A DNA stretch of 64,000 nt, from positions 186,001-250,000 of the forward strand of contig NZ_BAYD01000004.1 of the NCBI RefSeq assembly GCF_000685075.1. Reading direction: 5' to 3'. This DNA is from Paraburkholderia oxyphila NBRC 105797. GTDB taxonomy: Bacteria > Pseudomonadota > Gammaproteobacteria > Burkholderiales > Burkholderiaceae. How positions within the stretch are numbered: position 1 is the first letter of the stretch; each line of letters opens with the position of its first letter. Position numbers and translations under genes: made by a program. Positions 31,143-41,156 of this stretch are shown here, piece by piece. The notes beneath the pieces were generated by a model. It did not search any database, was not told where the DNA came from, and saw only the letters and a list, made by a program, of their open reading frames with translations.

Positions 31143-31493
31143 TCAGCGCTTGTAGAGTTCGCGCACGGCGTCTTCGATGTGCTGGCGCAGAAGGCGGCGC
31201 TCGTCGGGCGTCATATGGCCGTCGCGGCGGCGCTGGTCGAGATCGGGGGGAACCGCGGTGCGTTGTGTGATGTCCGAAGCTGGGCGTGCAGGCACATCAC
31301 GTGCGGCGACATCGTTGCGCATCTTGCGCGCCGACTGCTTCTGGTTTGGGCGTCTCGCCGAGGTGGCAGACGCCTGAGAGCCGTCCGGAAGGGTCTGGGC
31401 GTGGGCCGGCGCCGCCTCCAATGCACCCACGATGCCGCTGGCCAACGCCAGTGCAGTCATGGTATGGCGCATCGTAGGCCTGACCCCTCCCAT
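31143..31493 (-). CDS. Small exported protein of unknown function
   Basis: A 116-residue protein from ATG 31493, which has AAGAAGGGA about 10 bases upstream; the frame is open up to 31565. The N-terminus (MRHTMTALALASGIVG ... APAHA) is a signal peptide with a likely cut after AHA. The mature protein is basic and ends MTPDERRLLRQHIEDAVRELYKR, a helical tail. I do not recognise a named family. It is transcribed away from ompR and lies upstream of the DUF1800 gene on the same strand, with 155 bases between. Confidence 0.7.
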   Translation of the reverse strand: MGGVRPTMRHTMTALALASGIVGALEAAPAHAQTLPDGSQASATSARRPNQKQSARKMRNDVAARDVPARPASDITQRTAVPPDLDQRRRDGHMTPDERRLLRQHIEDAVRELYKR

Positions 31494-31681
31494 CGTTTTT
31501 TTCCCTTCTTGACGCGGCAAACGGCTACCTCGAATGCATGTGCGGACCCGGCTCGATACGGGCACTGGTTCGAATTTCGAATGAAGTATCTACCGAATGG
31601 CCGCTTTACGCAAAGAAGTCTATCTGTCAGTGCTTGATGCCGTAGCACAGCACGGGTAAATTTTGTAACTGACTGTAACCT

Positions 31682-31687
31682 TATAAT
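31682..31687 (+). promoter_or_regulatory. Possible -10 box of the ompR-envZ promoter
   Basis: A perfect TATAAT stands 46 bases before the ompR start in an AT-rich stretch unusual for this genome. No good -35 box was found at normal spacing, so an activator or another sigma factor may be involved. Confidence 0.35.
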
Positions 31688-31732
31688 TATTGCAAACTCG
31701 CACCCCATCTCAATCGCGCTAAGATGCCAGGC

Positions 31733-32458
31733 ATGGAAACCAAGAACCCGTCCAAAATTCTCGTTGTCGACGACGACCCGCGACTGCGGGACCTGCTGCG
31801 CCGCTATCTCGGCGAACAGGGTTTCAACGTCTACGTGGCAGAAAACGCACCCGCCATGAACAAGCTGTGGGTGCGCGAACGTTTCGACCTGCTGGTGCTC
31901 GACCTGATGCTGCCAGGCGAAGACGGCCTGTCCATCTGCCGCCGTTTGCGCGGCAGCAACGATCGCACGCCCATCATCATGCTCACCGCGAAGGGCGAAG
32001 ATGTGGATCGCATCGTCGGCCTCGAAATGGGCGCCGACGACTACCTCCCGAAGCCCTTCAACCCGCGCGAGCTGGTCGCGCGCATTCATGCGGTGCTGCG
32101 CCGCCAGGCGCCGTCCGAGCTCCCGGGCGCGCCCTCGGAAACCACCGAAGTGTTCGAGTTCGGCGAATTCGCGCTGAACCTCGCCACCCGCACCCTCACC
32201 AAGGCCGGCCAGGAAATTCCGCTCACGACCGGCGAATTCTCGGTGCTCAAGGTGTTCGCGCGCCATCCGCGCCAGCCGCTCTCGCGCGAAAAGCTCATGG
32301 AGCTTGCGCGCGGCCGTGAATACGAAGTGTTCGACCGCAGCCTCGACGTGCAGATCTCGCGTCTGCGCAAGCTGATCGAGCCCGATCCGGGCAGCCCGCG
32401 TTTTATCCAGACGGTCTGGGGACTCGGCTACGTCTTCATTCCCGACGGCGCTGCCTGA
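31733..32458 (+). CDS. ompR: Response regulator OmpR
   Basis: DNA-binding response regulator of the osmolarity/envelope two-component system. The 241 residues from ATG 31733 (METKNPSKILVVDDD) contain a receiver domain with acidic pocket VDDDP, phospho-acceptor Asp in LVLDLMLPGEDG, Thr in IMLTAKG and Lys in LPKPFN, followed by a winged-helix output domain (LTTGEFSVLKVFARHP ... QISRLRKLIEPDPGSPRFIQTVWGLGY). An ATG three codons earlier (31724) is also possible. envZ starts 53 bases downstream. Confidence 0.95.
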   Translation: METKNPSKILVVDDDPRLRDLLRRYLGEQGFNVYVAENAPAMNKLWVRERFDLLVLDLMLPGEDGLSICRRLRGSNDRTPIIMLTAKGEDVDRIVGLEMGADDYLPKPFNPRELVARIHAVLRRQAPSELPGAPSETTEVFEFGEFALNLATRTLTKAGQEIPLTTGEFSVLKVFARHPRQPLSREKLMELARGREYEVFDRSLDVQISRLRKLIEPDPGSPRFIQTVWGLGYVFIPDGAA

Positions 32459-32511
32459 TACTGGATGGTGTCTCGTTGTCTGCACTGCCTCTGTTGAAAC
32501 GGGAAGGGTCC

Positions 32512-33861
32512 ATGCGGATTGACCGGCGTTTGCTCACGCTCGCGTTTGGCGATCTGTTCTGGCGCACCTTCCTCTTGATCGCGCTGCTCATTGCGGTCAG
32601 TCTCGCGGCATGGTTTCAGAGCTTTCGCGTGATCGAGCGCGAGCCGCGCGCGCAGCGCGTGGCGCTGCAACTCGTTGCCGTCGTCAAGCTCACGCGCACC
32701 GCGCTCCTCTACTCCGATCCCGACCTGCGCCGCGCCCTGCTCCAGGACCTCGAGAGCAACGAGGGCGTGCGCGTCTATCCGCGCGAGGCCACCGACAAAT
32801 ACAAGCTCCAGCCCGACGAGTCGCTCAATCGGCTGATCGAGCACGACATTCGCGGGCGTCTCGGCGACGACACCGTGATCGCGCAGTCGGTGAACGGCAT
32901 TCCGGGCGTATGGATCAGCTTCAAGATCGACGACGACGATTACTGGGTCGCGCTCGACCGCGACCAGCTCGACAACGTCACCGGCCTGCAGTGGGTCGGC
33001 TGGGGCATTTCCGCGCTCGCGCTCTCGCTCTTCGGGGCGGCGTTCATCACGAGCCTCGTGAACCGGCCGTTCGCGCGCCTCGCCATGTCCGCGCGCATGG
33101 TGGGCTCGGGGCAGTCGCCGGCGAAGCTGCCGGAAAGCGGCATGGGCGTGGCCGCCGAGACCAATCGTTCGTTCAACCAGATGGTGCGCGACCTCGAGCA
33201 GCTGGAGGCCGACCGGGCGCTGATGCTCGCCGGCATCTCGCACGATCTGCGCACCCCGCTCGCGCGGCTGCGGCTCGAAACGGAGATGAGCCCGTCCGAC
33301 CAGGCCACCAAGGACGCGATGATCGACGACATCGAGCAGATGGACATGATCATCGGCCGCTTCCTCGACTACGCGCGGCCCGTGCAGCGCATGCCCGAGC
33401 GCGTCGATCTTTCGGTCATCGCGGGCGAAATGGCCGCGCGCATGGCGACCGAAGACGGCGTGCGGCTCATCACGCGCCTCGCGCCCACGGCCGTGATCGA
33501 GGCCGACGACACCGACATGCGCCGCGTGGTGGGCAATCTGATCGAGAACGCGCGCAAATACGGCTTGAGCGAGGCCGACGGCATTCCGCACATCATGCTG
33601 GAAACGCGCGTCTCGCATTCGCGCGTCGAGCTCTCGGTGGTCGACGAGGGCCCCGGCATCCCTGAAGACCAGCTCCCGCTCGTCACGCGGCCGTTCTATC
33701 GCGTCGACAGCGCCCGCACCCAGGCCAACGGCACCGGCCTCGGCATGGCCATCGTGCAGCGCCTCGTGGGCCGCTATCGCGGCGCGCTGCGCCTGCGCAA
33801 TCGCGCCCCGGGCCCCGGTCTCGAAGTCACCATCGAGTTCCCGCTCGCCAAGGGCGCCTGA
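32512..33861 (+). CDS. envZ: Osmosensor histidine kinase EnvZ
   Basis: Inner-membrane sensor kinase partner of OmpR. The 449 residues (E. coli 450) have a first membrane segment at about 16-35, a periplasmic domain, a second segment near 165-185, HAMP, HisKA with His-244 in GISHDLRTPLARLR, and an ATPase domain with NLIENARKYG, DEGPGIPE and GTGLGMAIVQR. The ATG at 32512 is preceded by GGAAGGG and gives a proper cytoplasmic tail before the first membrane segment; an upstream TTG at 32476 is less likely. Confidence 0.94.
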   Translation: MRIDRRLLTLAFGDLFWRTFLLIALLIAVSLAAWFQSFRVIEREPRAQRVALQLVAVVKLTRTALLYSDPDLRRALLQDLESNEGVRVYPREATDKYKLQPDESLNRLIEHDIRGRLGDDTVIAQSVNGIPGVWISFKIDDDDYWVALDRDQLDNVTGLQWVGWGISALALSLFGAAFITSLVNRPFARLAMSARMVGSGQSPAKLPESGMGVAAETNRSFNQMVRDLEQLEADRALMLAGISHDLRTPLARLRLETEMSPSDQATKDAMIDDIEQMDMIIGRFLDYARPVQRMPERVDLSVIAGEMAARMATEDGVRLITRLAPTAVIEADDTDMRRVVGNLIENARKYGLSEADGIPHIMLETRVSHSRVELSVVDEGPGIPEDQLPLVTRPFYRVDSARTQANGTGLGMAIVQRLVGRYRGALRLRNRAPGPGLEVTIEFPLAKGA

Positions 33862-34053
33862 ATCCCGCCTGGCCGCCCCGCTCTGCGGCCGTTTCCTTGC
33901 CGGCGCCTGTTCACGCCGATACTGACCTGTGACACGGCACCGGCGCACGCTCGCAGCACGCGCCGGCCACCCCTGCGACAATTGCTGGAAGCAATCGGGC
34001 CATGCGGCGCGCGCACGGGGCGCGCGTGCGCCCCGTCTTCAAGGAGCGACGCC

Positions 34054-34602
34054 ATGAAAACCGTCGGCGACAAACTCGAAGCCTTTACCGTCACGGCCGC
34101 GAAGCCCGGCTTCAATCAGCACGAAGAAAACGGCGAGTCCGCCTTCCAGGAAATCACCGAGCAGAGCTTTCCCGGCAAATGGAAGGTGATTTACTTTTAT
34201 CCAAAGGATTTCACGGTCGTCTGCCCGACCGAGATTGCCGCCTTCGCACAGTTGCACAAGGAATTCGAAAACCGCGAGGCCGTGCTGATGGGCGGCAGTT
34301 GCGACAACGAATATGTGAAACTTGCCTGGCGGCGCGAAAACCAGGCGCTCGACCGGCTGAATCACTACTCGTTCGGCGACGTGAAAGGCGAGCTGATCGA
34401 CCAGCTCGGTATTCGCGACAAGGAAGCGGGTGTGGCGCTGCGGGCGACGTTCGTCGTCGATCCCGATAACGTCATTCAGCACGTCTCGGTGAACAACTTG
34501 AGCGTCGGGCGCAGCGCCGGCGAGGTCCTGCGCGTGCTGGACGGGCTGCAAACCGGCGAGCTTTGCCCGAGCGACCGCGAGTTGGGTGGCGCAACGTTCT
34601 GA
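34054..34602 (+). CDS. Peroxiredoxin, AhpC/TSA family
   Basis: Thiol peroxidase of 182 residues reducing hydrogen peroxide and organic hydroperoxides. The peroxidatic Cys sits in DFTVVCPTE and the resolving Cys in GELCPSD near the C-terminus, so it is a typical 2-Cys AhpC. The ATG at 34054 follows a strong AAGGAG site. No ahpD or ahpF reductase gene is adjacent, so the electron donor is encoded elsewhere. Confidence 0.92.
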   Translation: MKTVGDKLEAFTVTAAKPGFNQHEENGESAFQEITEQSFPGKWKVIYFYPKDFTVVCPTEIAAFAQLHKEFENREAVLMGGSCDNEYVKLAWRRENQALDRLNHYSFGDVKGELIDQLGIRDKEAGVALRATFVVDPDNVIQHVSVNNLSVGRSAGEVLRVLDGLQTGELCPSDRELGGATF

Positions 34603-34659
34603 AGTCCGCGCAGTGTCCGCTCGGTGAAGGCCGCCCGGTGATGCCGCGGTGAGATCCGC

Positions 34660-35817
34660 TCAGGTCGGACCTGCCGCGGCACGCGCGGGCAGACGGCTGC
34701 GAATCGCCGTGGCGAGCGGCTCCTTCCATTCGAGCACGCGCTTTTCCAGCAACTGCCAGGACAGATGTGCGAGCAACACGGATAGCGTGAACTGCATGAC
34801 GAGCGACAGCAGATCCTGCGCAAGCGGCGGCACGTGCAGACTCGTGTAGAGCGCCGGCGCCTCGCCCAGGCGCGACGGCACCAAATTGTGGAAAAGATAG
34901 AAGCCGTAGCTGATGGTGCCGAGATACGCGAGCGGCCGCGCCTCGAGTGCGGCCACGAGCAGGCTGTCCTGGTGGCGCACGAGCCACAGGAACACGGCGC
35001 CGAGCGAGAGCGCGAGGCCGATATCGAGCAAGCCCGGCAAGATCGCGCACTGCGTTGCTTCACAGGCGTCGCAACCGGCGCGCGCGAGCGCGAAGGCAGC
35101 GAGACTCGCGCACGCGAGCACGAGCCCGATAGCGCTTTGTACCCGCCCTTCTCCAGGCACCCCAGCCACTTCAGGCACGCGGGCGCCGCCGATGGCCAGC
35201 ACGCCGCCGAGCGCGAGCAAGGCGAAATTCCAGGGCGAGAACGCATAAACAAGCGGCTCGATCGCCCCACTCGCGTAGAGCGCGAGATGCGCGAGCGCCG
35301 CGGCGAATATCATCGCGATGCAAATCGCCAGATGCCGCGACGCGCGCGTGAACAGCAGCGCAAACGGCGCAATCAGATAGAACTGCTGCTCGACCGCGAG
35401 GCTCCAGAAATGCGAGACCGTGCCAGGCCATCCGTCATGAACGATGCCGATCCAGAAATTGGAGAGGAATACGTAATGCCACGCGAGCCCCAGATCGACA
35501 TCGCGTTGATAGAAGCATGCGTGCGCGATCGTCAGCGCAATGAGCAGCAAATAGTAGACCGGGAAGATACGCAGCGTGCGCTTCACGAAGAACACATAGA
35601 GCACCGCATCGCGGCGCGCCCTGCGTTGTTCGACACGCAGTCGGTTGCGATGCAGCTCACCGATGATGAGATAGCCGCTGATGAGGAAGAACAGCCACAC
35701 GCCGATCTTGCCCGCGTCGATCGCCTCGACGTGCGCCTTGTGCGCGAGGAACACCAGCATCACGGCCAGTGCCCGGAGACCGTCGAGGCCTTTCACGCGT
35801 CTTTCGAGTCCCGTCAT
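34660..35817 (-). CDS. Acyltransferase 3 family membrane protein (OafA-like)
   Basis: A 385-residue multi-pass inner-membrane protein that probably transfers an acyl group such as acetyl to a surface polysaccharide or lipid. The start MTGLERRVKGLDGLRALAVMLV is typical, with the catalytic His of FLAHK in the first membrane segment. Further family blocks are GVWLFFLISGYLI, RTLRIFPVYY and HFWSLAVEQQFYLIAPF. The ATG at 35817 has GGAAAGG upstream; the frame extends to 35919 but the added segment is not family-like. It has no polysaccharide cluster around it, so the substrate is open. Confidence 0.85.
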   Translation of the reverse strand: MTGLERRVKGLDGLRALAVMLVFLAHKAHVEAIDAGKIGVWLFFLISGYLIIGELHRNRLRVEQRRARRDAVLYVFFVKRTLRIFPVYYLLLIALTIAHACFYQRDVDLGLAWHYVFLSNFWIGIVHDGWPGTVSHFWSLAVEQQFYLIAPFALLFTRASRHLAICIAMIFAAALAHLALYASGAIEPLVYAFSPWNFALLALGGVLAIGGARVPEVAGVPGEGRVQSAIGLVLACASLAAFALARAGCDACEATQCAILPGLLDIGLALSLGAVFLWLVRHQDSLLVAALEARPLAYLGTISYGFYLFHNLVPSRLGEAPALYTSLHVPPLAQDLLSLVMQFTLSVLLAHLSWQLLEKRVLEWKEPLATAIRSRLPARAAAGPT

Positions 35818-35891
35818 GAACCTTTCCGCTTCCGGTACGCCTGAATACCGTTTGAGTATGTGGCGAAAAAAACGGAAATTAATCGACAAGA

Positions 35892-35930
35892 AAAGCAAAG
35901 GCGGTGATTGCAGGTGCAATCACCGCCTTT
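35892..35930 (-). terminator. Rho-independent terminator of ispDF
   Basis: On the minus strand AAAGGCGGTGATTG pairs perfectly with CAATCACCGCCTTT (loop CACCTG) and is followed by GCTTTTCTTG. It lies between ispF and the acyltransferase gene. Confidence 0.88.
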
Positions 35931-36047
35931 TATGCGGGAGCAGGCACGCGGCCTGCGCAGTGCGTTCGACACTTTTCGGGCACGCCGTTTGCGGCGCGCC
36001 AATTATTTAGATGTGCCACGCGATGCGATCCGAAGACCGCGCGAGCT

Positions 36048-36527
36048 TCACGCGCGCGTGAGCAGCACGGCCGCCTGCGCTTCGATGCCTTCGCCACGGC
36101 CCAGATAGCCGAGCTTCTCATTGGTCTTCGCCTTCACGTTCACGCGATCGAGCGGCAACTGCAGATCTTCCGCGATGCACGCGCGCATGGCTTCGATATG
36201 CGGCGCGAGCTTGGGCGCCTGCGCGATCACCGTGCTGTCCACGTTCACGAGCGCGAAGCCCGCCTCTTGCACGCGGCGCAGGCATTCGCGCAGCAGCACA
36301 CGGCTGTTCGCGCCGTAGAACTGTTTGTCGGTGTCCGGGAAATGGCGGCCGATGTCGCCGAGCGCGGCGGCGCCGAACAGCGCATCGGTGATGGCGTGCA
36401 GCAGCACGTCGGCGTCCGAGTGGCCGAGCAGCCCGCGCTCGTAGGGCACCGTCACTCCGCCGATGACGAGCGGGCGGCCCGGCACGAGCGCGTGCACGTC
36501 ATATCCTTGTCCGATTCTGATGTCCAT
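36048..36527 (-). CDS. ispF: 2-C-methyl-D-erythritol 2,4-cyclodiphosphate synthase
   Basis: MEP-pathway enzyme that cyclises CDP-ME 2-phosphate for isoprenoid synthesis. The 159 residues are the usual length. The metal site is GQGYDVHAL plus the His of [14 protein letters not shown]; the C-terminal [17 protein letters not shown] is the family signature. It follows ispD after 57 bases and the pair ends at a strong terminator. Confidence 0.97.
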   Translation of the reverse strand: MDIRIGQGYDVHALVPGRPLVIGGVTVPYERGLLGHSDADVLLHAITDALFGAAALGDIGRHFPDTDKQFYGANSRVLLRECLRRVQEAGFALVNVDSTVIAQAPKLAPHIEAMRACIAEDLQLPLDRVNVKAKTNEKLGYLGRGEGIEAQAAVLLTRA

Positions 36528-36584
36528 GTGTGGGTCTTCCGTATCGTGATGCGCAGTGCGCTTGTGAGTCTGCCTCGCCGAGGC

Positions 36585-37304
36585 TCAGCTTCCAGGGTTG
36601 CGGCTGAGAATGGCTTCGGCGAGCGCGAAATCTTCGGGGTACGTCACCTTGAAATTGCGCAGGCTGCCCTGCACGAGCCGCGGTGAATGGCCAAGCCATT
36701 CGATGGCGCTCGCTTCGTCGGTGAGATCGTGGCCTTCTTGCTGCGCGCGCTCGATGGCGGTGCGCAGCATGCCGATGCGAAACATTTGCGGGGTCTGGGC
36801 CTGCCAGAGGCCGTCGCGCGATTCCGTGCGGACGATGCGCGGGCCGCCCGGCACATGGTGAGGCGCCACGCGCTTGAGCGTGTCGGCTACCGGCAGCGCC
36901 ATGATGCCGCCCACGGGGTCGTCCTTGAGCGCGTCGACGAGCGTGCGGATCAGCGCGGGCGTGATGCCGGGGCGCGCGGCGTCGTGCACGAGCACCCAGT
37001 CGTCGTCGCTGGCGCCGAAGTCCGCGAGCGCGATGAGTCCGTTGTAGACCGACGCCTGGCGCGACGCCCCGCCGTTGCGGCGCACCGCAAAGCGCAGGCC
37101 GGCGAAGCGGCGCGCGTCGAAATGGCTATCGTCGGGAGAAATGACGACGAGCGTCTGGCCAAATTCGCTGCAGGCGTCGAATGCCGCGAGCGTATAGTGC
37201 AGGAGTTCGTGTCCGGCAACCGTCCGATATTGTTTGGGCATGGCCGAGCCCGAACGGCTGCCGGTGCCGGCGCAGGGGATCAGGGCAAAAAGGCGTGAAG
37301 TCAC
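36585..37304 (-). CDS. ispD: 2-C-methyl-D-erythritol 4-phosphate cytidylyltransferase
   Basis: MEP-pathway enzyme joining CTP and MEP. The 239 residues begin [15 protein letters not shown], the nucleotide loop, with Lys in MPKQY; later VHDAARP and TPQMFR are visible. I chose the GTG at 37304 ([10 protein letters not shown]) as start, matching relatives; the frame opens at a TTG eight codons earlier (37328). A promoter candidate lies at 37346-37373. Confidence 0.95.
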   Translation of the reverse strand: MTSRLFALIPCAGTGSRSGSAMPKQYRTVAGHELLHYTLAAFDACSEFGQTLVVISPDDSHFDARRFAGLRFAVRRNGGASRQASVYNGLIALADFGASDDDWVLVHDAARPGITPALIRTLVDALKDDPVGGIMALPVADTLKRVAPHHVPGGPRIVRTESRDGLWQAQTPQMFRIGMLRTAIERAQQEGHDLTDEASAIEWLGHSPRLVQGSLRNFKVTYPEDFALAEAILSRNPGS

Positions 37305-37329
37305 GGTATCGCTAGCCGCATGAGTCAAA

Positions 37330-37361
37330 GTAAAGGACGGATTTTATAATAGGTCCTTTAC
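37330..37361. repeat. 9-bp inverted repeat around an AT-rich core upstream of ispD
   Basis: GTAAAGGAC at 37330-37338 is exactly inverted as GTCCTTTAC at 37353-37361. The spacer GGATTTTATAATAG is strikingly AT-rich and contains the likely ispD -10 region, so this could be an operator. Confidence 0.55.
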
Positions 37362-37373
37362 CCGTACGCCCAA
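37346..37373 (-). promoter_or_regulatory. Candidate sigma-70 promoter for ispD-ispF
   Basis: On the minus strand TTGGGC (37373-37368), a 16-base spacer and TATTAT (37351-37346) face ispD about 40 bases upstream of its start codon. The rest of the 345-base gap to mfd shows no gene. Confidence 0.5.
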
Positions 37374-37649
37374 CGCCCGCAACCAGCGCCGCAACCGTTG
37401 CTGGCCGGCGGGCATGGCGGGCACGATGGCAGCCCTTCGCAAGGCCGGGTGCGCCGGCACCTGAGACGCATCGGCGCCGTTCAGGAACCACTGGCGCGAC
37501 GTCCCGAACGGTGCCGTTGCGCCTTTCATTATTACGAATTGCTGTCGACATCCGGACCGCACGCTCCCTGCCCCGCACGCGTTCCGGGACTAACGCATAC
37601 GAACCGCACACGAACCGCATACGCAGCGCCTCGCCAACCTGTTGCCCCT

Positions 37650-40600
37650 ATGTCCGATATCGCCGCATCCCCGCTTTCGCCGTCTTCGTCTCCGTCCCCG
37701 GTCGCCGTCGTCAAGCCGGGGCAGCGCTTCGCGTTCGACGGCACGCACGGCTCGTCCGATGCGCTCCTGATCGCCCGTTACCGCGAGGCTTCGCGCGCGA
37801 GCGCCCCGAGTGTTCCACTGCTCGCCGTGATCTGCGCGAGCGCCGTGGACGCCCAGCGTCTCGCCCAGGAGATCCCGTTCTTCGCGCCCGAAGCGCGCGT
37901 GCGCCTGCTGCCCGACTGGGAAACGCTGCCTTACGACACGTTCTCGCCGCACCAGGACCTCGTGTCCGAGCGCCTCGCGACGCTGCACGATCTCGGCGAG
38001 GGCCGCTGCGACATTCTCATCGTCCCGGCCACGACGGCGCTCTACCGCATGCCGCCCGCCTCGTTCCTCGCGGCGTACACGTTCTCCTTCTCCCAGGGTG
38101 AGCGCCTCGACGAAGCGAAGCTCAAGTCGCAGCTCACGCTGGCCGGCTACGAGCACGTGAGCCAGGTCATGCGGCCCGGCGAGTACTGCGTGCGCGGCTC
38201 GCTGATCGACCTGTTTCCGATGGGCTCGCCGCTGCCATACCGCATTGACCTCTTCGACGATCAAGTCGATTCGATCCGCGCCTTCGACCCCGACAACCAG
38301 CGCAGCCTCTATCCGGTCAAGGACGTGCGGCTCTTGCCGGGCCGCGAGTTTCCGTTCGACGAGGCCGCGCGCACGGCGTTTCGCAGCCGCTGGCGCGAGG
38401 TGTTCGAAGGCGACCCGAGCCGCGCGTCGATCTACAAGGACATCGGCAGCGGCGTGCCTTCCGCGGGCATCGAGTATTACCTGCCGCTCTTCTTCGAAGA
38501 GACGGCCACGCTGTTCCACTATCTGCCGGAAAACGCCCAACTGGTGTTTTCGGGCGATCTGGACGCCTCGATCCGCCGCTTCACCGCCGACACGAAGCAG
38601 CGCTACAACTTCCTCGCGCACGACCGCGAGCGGCCGATTCTGGAGCCGCAGCGCCTGTTCCTGACCGACGAGGACTTCTTCACGCTCGCCAAGCCCTTCG
38701 CGCGTCTCGCGCTGCCGGCGACGAGCGCGGGCGGCTGGGCCAACGCGCTGCCGAGCCTCGCGATCGACCGCCACGCTGAAGATCCGCTCGCCGCGCTGCG
38801 CGGCTACCTCGACACCACGAAGAACCGCGTGCTGTTCGCGGTGGAGTCGGCGGGACGCCGCGAGACCATCGCGCAACTGCTGGCCGAGAACCATCTGCGC
38901 CCCACGTCCGCGGACAGCTACGAAGACTGGCTCACCGGCGACGAGCGCTTCGCGCTGGGCGTGGCGCCGCTCTCGACCGGCTTCGCGCTGCCCGGCGAAG
39001 GCCTCGCGATCATCACCGAGACCGAGCTCTACGGGCCGCTCGCGCGCCGCGCGGGACGGCGCCGCCAGGAACAGGCGAGCAACGTCGATTCGATGGTGCG
39101 CGACCTCTCCGAGCTCAAGGTGGGCGACCCGGTCGTGCACGCGCAGCACGGCATCGGCCGCTACCACGGGCTCGTGACGATGGACCTCGGCGAAGGCGAC
39201 ACCGAGTTCCTGCACCTCGAATACGCGAGCGCGAGCAAGCTCTACGTGCCGGTCTCGCAGCTGCACGTGATTTCGCGCTACAGCGGCGCCGATCCGGATA
39301 GCGCGCCGCTGCACGCGCTCGGCTCCGGCCAGTGGGAAAAGGCGCGCCGCAAGGCCGCGCAGCAGATCCGCGACACCGCCGCCGAGCTGCTGAACCTCTA
39401 CGCGCGCCGCGCCGCGCGCGAGGGCCACGCGTTCGCGCTCGAACCGCGCGACTACGTGAAGTTCGCGGAGAGCTTCGGCTTCGAGGAAACGCCGGATCAG
39501 GCGGCGGCCATCGCAGCCGTGATCGGCGACATGACGAGCGGCAAGCCGATGGACCGCCTCGTGTGCGGCGACGTGGGCTTCGGCAAGACCGAGGTGGCGC
39601 TGCGCGCGGCGTTCATCGCCGTGATGGGCGGCAAGCAGGTGGCGATCCTCTCGCCCACCACGCTGCTCGCCGAGCAGCACACGCAAACCTTCACCGACCG
39701 CTTCGCCGACTGGCCCGTGCGCATTGCCGAGCTTTCGCGCTTCAAGACCGGCAAGGAAGTGGGCACGGCGATCCAGCAAATCAATGAAGGCAGCGTCGAT
39801 ATCGTGATCGGCACGCACAAGCTGCTTTCTTCCGATGTGCAGTTCAAGCGCCTCGGCCTCGTGATCATCGACGAGGAGCACCGTTTCGGCGTGCGCCAGA
39901 AGGAGGCGTTGAAGGCGCTGCGCGCCGAGGTGGACGTGCTCACGCTCACCGCCACGCCGATCCCGCGTACGCTCGGCATGGCGCTCGAAGGCCTGCGCGA
40001 CTTCTCCGTGATCGCGACTGCGCCGCAAAAGCGCCTCGCCATCAAGACCTTCGTGCGGCGCGAGGAAGACAGCGTGATCCGCGAAGCCATGCTGCGCGAG
40101 CTCAAGCGCGGCGGCCAGGTCTATTTCCTGCACAACGAAGTCGAGACCATCGAGAACCGCCGCGCGATGCTCGAGGCGCTCGTGCCTGAGGCGCGCATTG
40201 CCGTCGCGCACGGGCAGATGCACGAGCGCGAGCTCGAAGCCGTGATGCGCGATTTCGTGGCGCAGCGCGCGAACGTGCTGCTGTGCACGACCATCATCGA
40301 GACCGGCATCGACGTGCCGACCGCGAACACCATCCTCATCCATCGCTCCGATAAATTCGGCCTCGCCCAGCTGCACCAGCTGCGCGGCCGCGTCGGGCGC
40401 TCGCACCACCAGGCTTACGCGTATTTGCTCGTGCACGATCCGCAGGGGCTCACGAAGCAGGCGCAGCGCCGTCTCGAAGCGATTCAGCAGATGGAGGAGC
40501 TGGGCGCGGGCTTCTATCTCGCGATGCACGACCTCGAGATCCGCGGCACCGGCGAGGTGCTCGGCGACAAGCAGTCGGGCGAGATCCACGAGATCGGCTT

Positions 40601-41138
40601 CCAGCTCTACACCGACATGCTCAACGACGCCGTGAAGGCGCTCAAGGACGGCCGCGAGCCGGATCTGAACGCGCCGCTCGCCGCGACCACGGAGATCAAC
40701 CTGCACGCGCCCGCGATCCTGCCCGCCGACTATTGCGGCGACGTGCAGGAGCGCCTGTCGCTCTACAAGCGCCTGGCGAACTGCGAGCACGACGATTCGA
40801 TCGACGGCATCCAGGAAGAGCTGATCGACCGCTTCGGCAAGATGCCGCCGCAGGCGCACGCGCTCATCGAGACCCACCGCCTGCGCCTCGCGGCCAAGCC
40901 GCTCGGCATCACCAAGATCGACGCGGGCGAGGCCGTGATCGGGCTGCAGTTCGTGCCGAATCCGCCTGTCGACGCCATGCGCATCATCGAAATGGTGCAG
41001 AAGCACAAGCACGTCAAGCTCGCGGGGCAGGACAAGCTGCGCATCGAAACGCGCAGCCCCGATCTCGCGGTGCGCGTGGCGACGGTGAAGGAGACGCTGC
41101 GCGCGCTTGGCGCGCCTGCACGGGCGGCGGCACGCTGA
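37650..41138 (+). CDS. mfd: Transcription-repair coupling factor Mfd
   Basis: ATP-driven translocase that removes RNA polymerase stalled at DNA lesions and recruits UvrA. The 1162 residues from ATG 37650 (MSDIAASPLS) show the UvrB-like N-terminal module (LLPDWETLPYDTFSPH ... GSLIDLFPMG), the RNA-polymerase-interacting domain (GDPVVHAQHGIGRYHGL), and the RecG-like helicase with CGDVGFGKTEVALRAAF, IIDEEHRFG, TATPIPRTL and GRVGRSHHQAYAYLL. The C-terminal TRCF domain completes it. The frame opens earlier (37398) but that stretch is not conserved-looking. Confidence 0.96.
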   Translation: MSDIAASPLSPSSSPSPVAVVKPGQRFAFDGTHGSSDALLIARYREASRASAPSVPLLAVICASAVDAQRLAQEIPFFAPEARVRLLPDWETLPYDTFSPHQDLVSERLATLHDLGEGRCDILIVPATTALYRMPPASFLAAYTFSFSQGERLDEAKLKSQLTLAGYEHVSQVMRPGEYCVRGSLIDLFPMGSPLPYRIDLFDDQVDSIRAFDPDNQRSLYPVKDVRLLPGREFPFDEAARTAFRSRWREVFEGDPSRASIYKDIGSGVPSAGIEYYLPLFFEETATLFHYLPENAQLVFSGDLDASIRRFTADTKQRYNFLAHDRERPILEPQRLFLTDEDFFTLAKPFARLALPATSAGGWANALPSLAIDRHAEDPLAALRGYLDTTKNRVLFAVESAGRRETIAQLLAENHLRPTSADSYEDWLTGDERFALGVAPLSTGFALPGEGLAIITETELYGPLARRAGRRRQEQASNVDSMVRDLSELKVGDPVVHAQHGIGRYHGLVTMDLGEGDTEFLHLEYASASKLYVPVSQLHVISRYSGADPDSAPLHALGSGQWEKARRKAAQQIRDTAAELLNLYARRAAREGHAFALEPRDYVKFAESFGFEETPDQAAAIAAVIGDMTSGKPMDRLVCGDVGFGKTEVALRAAFIAVMGGKQVAILSPTTLLAEQHTQTFTDRFADWPVRIAELSRFKTGKEVGTAIQQINEGSVDIVIGTHKLLSSDVQFKRLGLVIIDEEHRFGVRQKEALKALRAEVDVLTLTATPIPRTLGMALEGLRDFSVIATAPQKRLAIKTFVRREEDSVIREAMLRELKRGGQVYFLHNEVETIENRRAMLEALVPEARIAVAHGQMHERELEAVMRDFVAQRANVLLCTTIIETGIDVPTANTILIHRSDKFGLAQLHQLRGRVGRSHHQAYAYLLVHDPQGLTKQAQRRLEAIQQMEELGAGFYLAMHDLEIRGTGEVLGDKQSGEIHEIGFQLYTDMLNDAVKALKDGREPDLNAPLAATTEINLHAPAILPADYCGDVQERLSLYKRLANCEHDDSIDGIQEELIDRFGKMPPQAHALIETHRLRLAAKPLGITKIDAGEAVIGLQFVPNPPVDAMRIIEMVQKHKHVKLAGQDKLRIETRSPDLAVRVATVKETLRALGAPARAAAR

Positions 41139-41156
41139 GCGCGTGAAGAGTCCACC

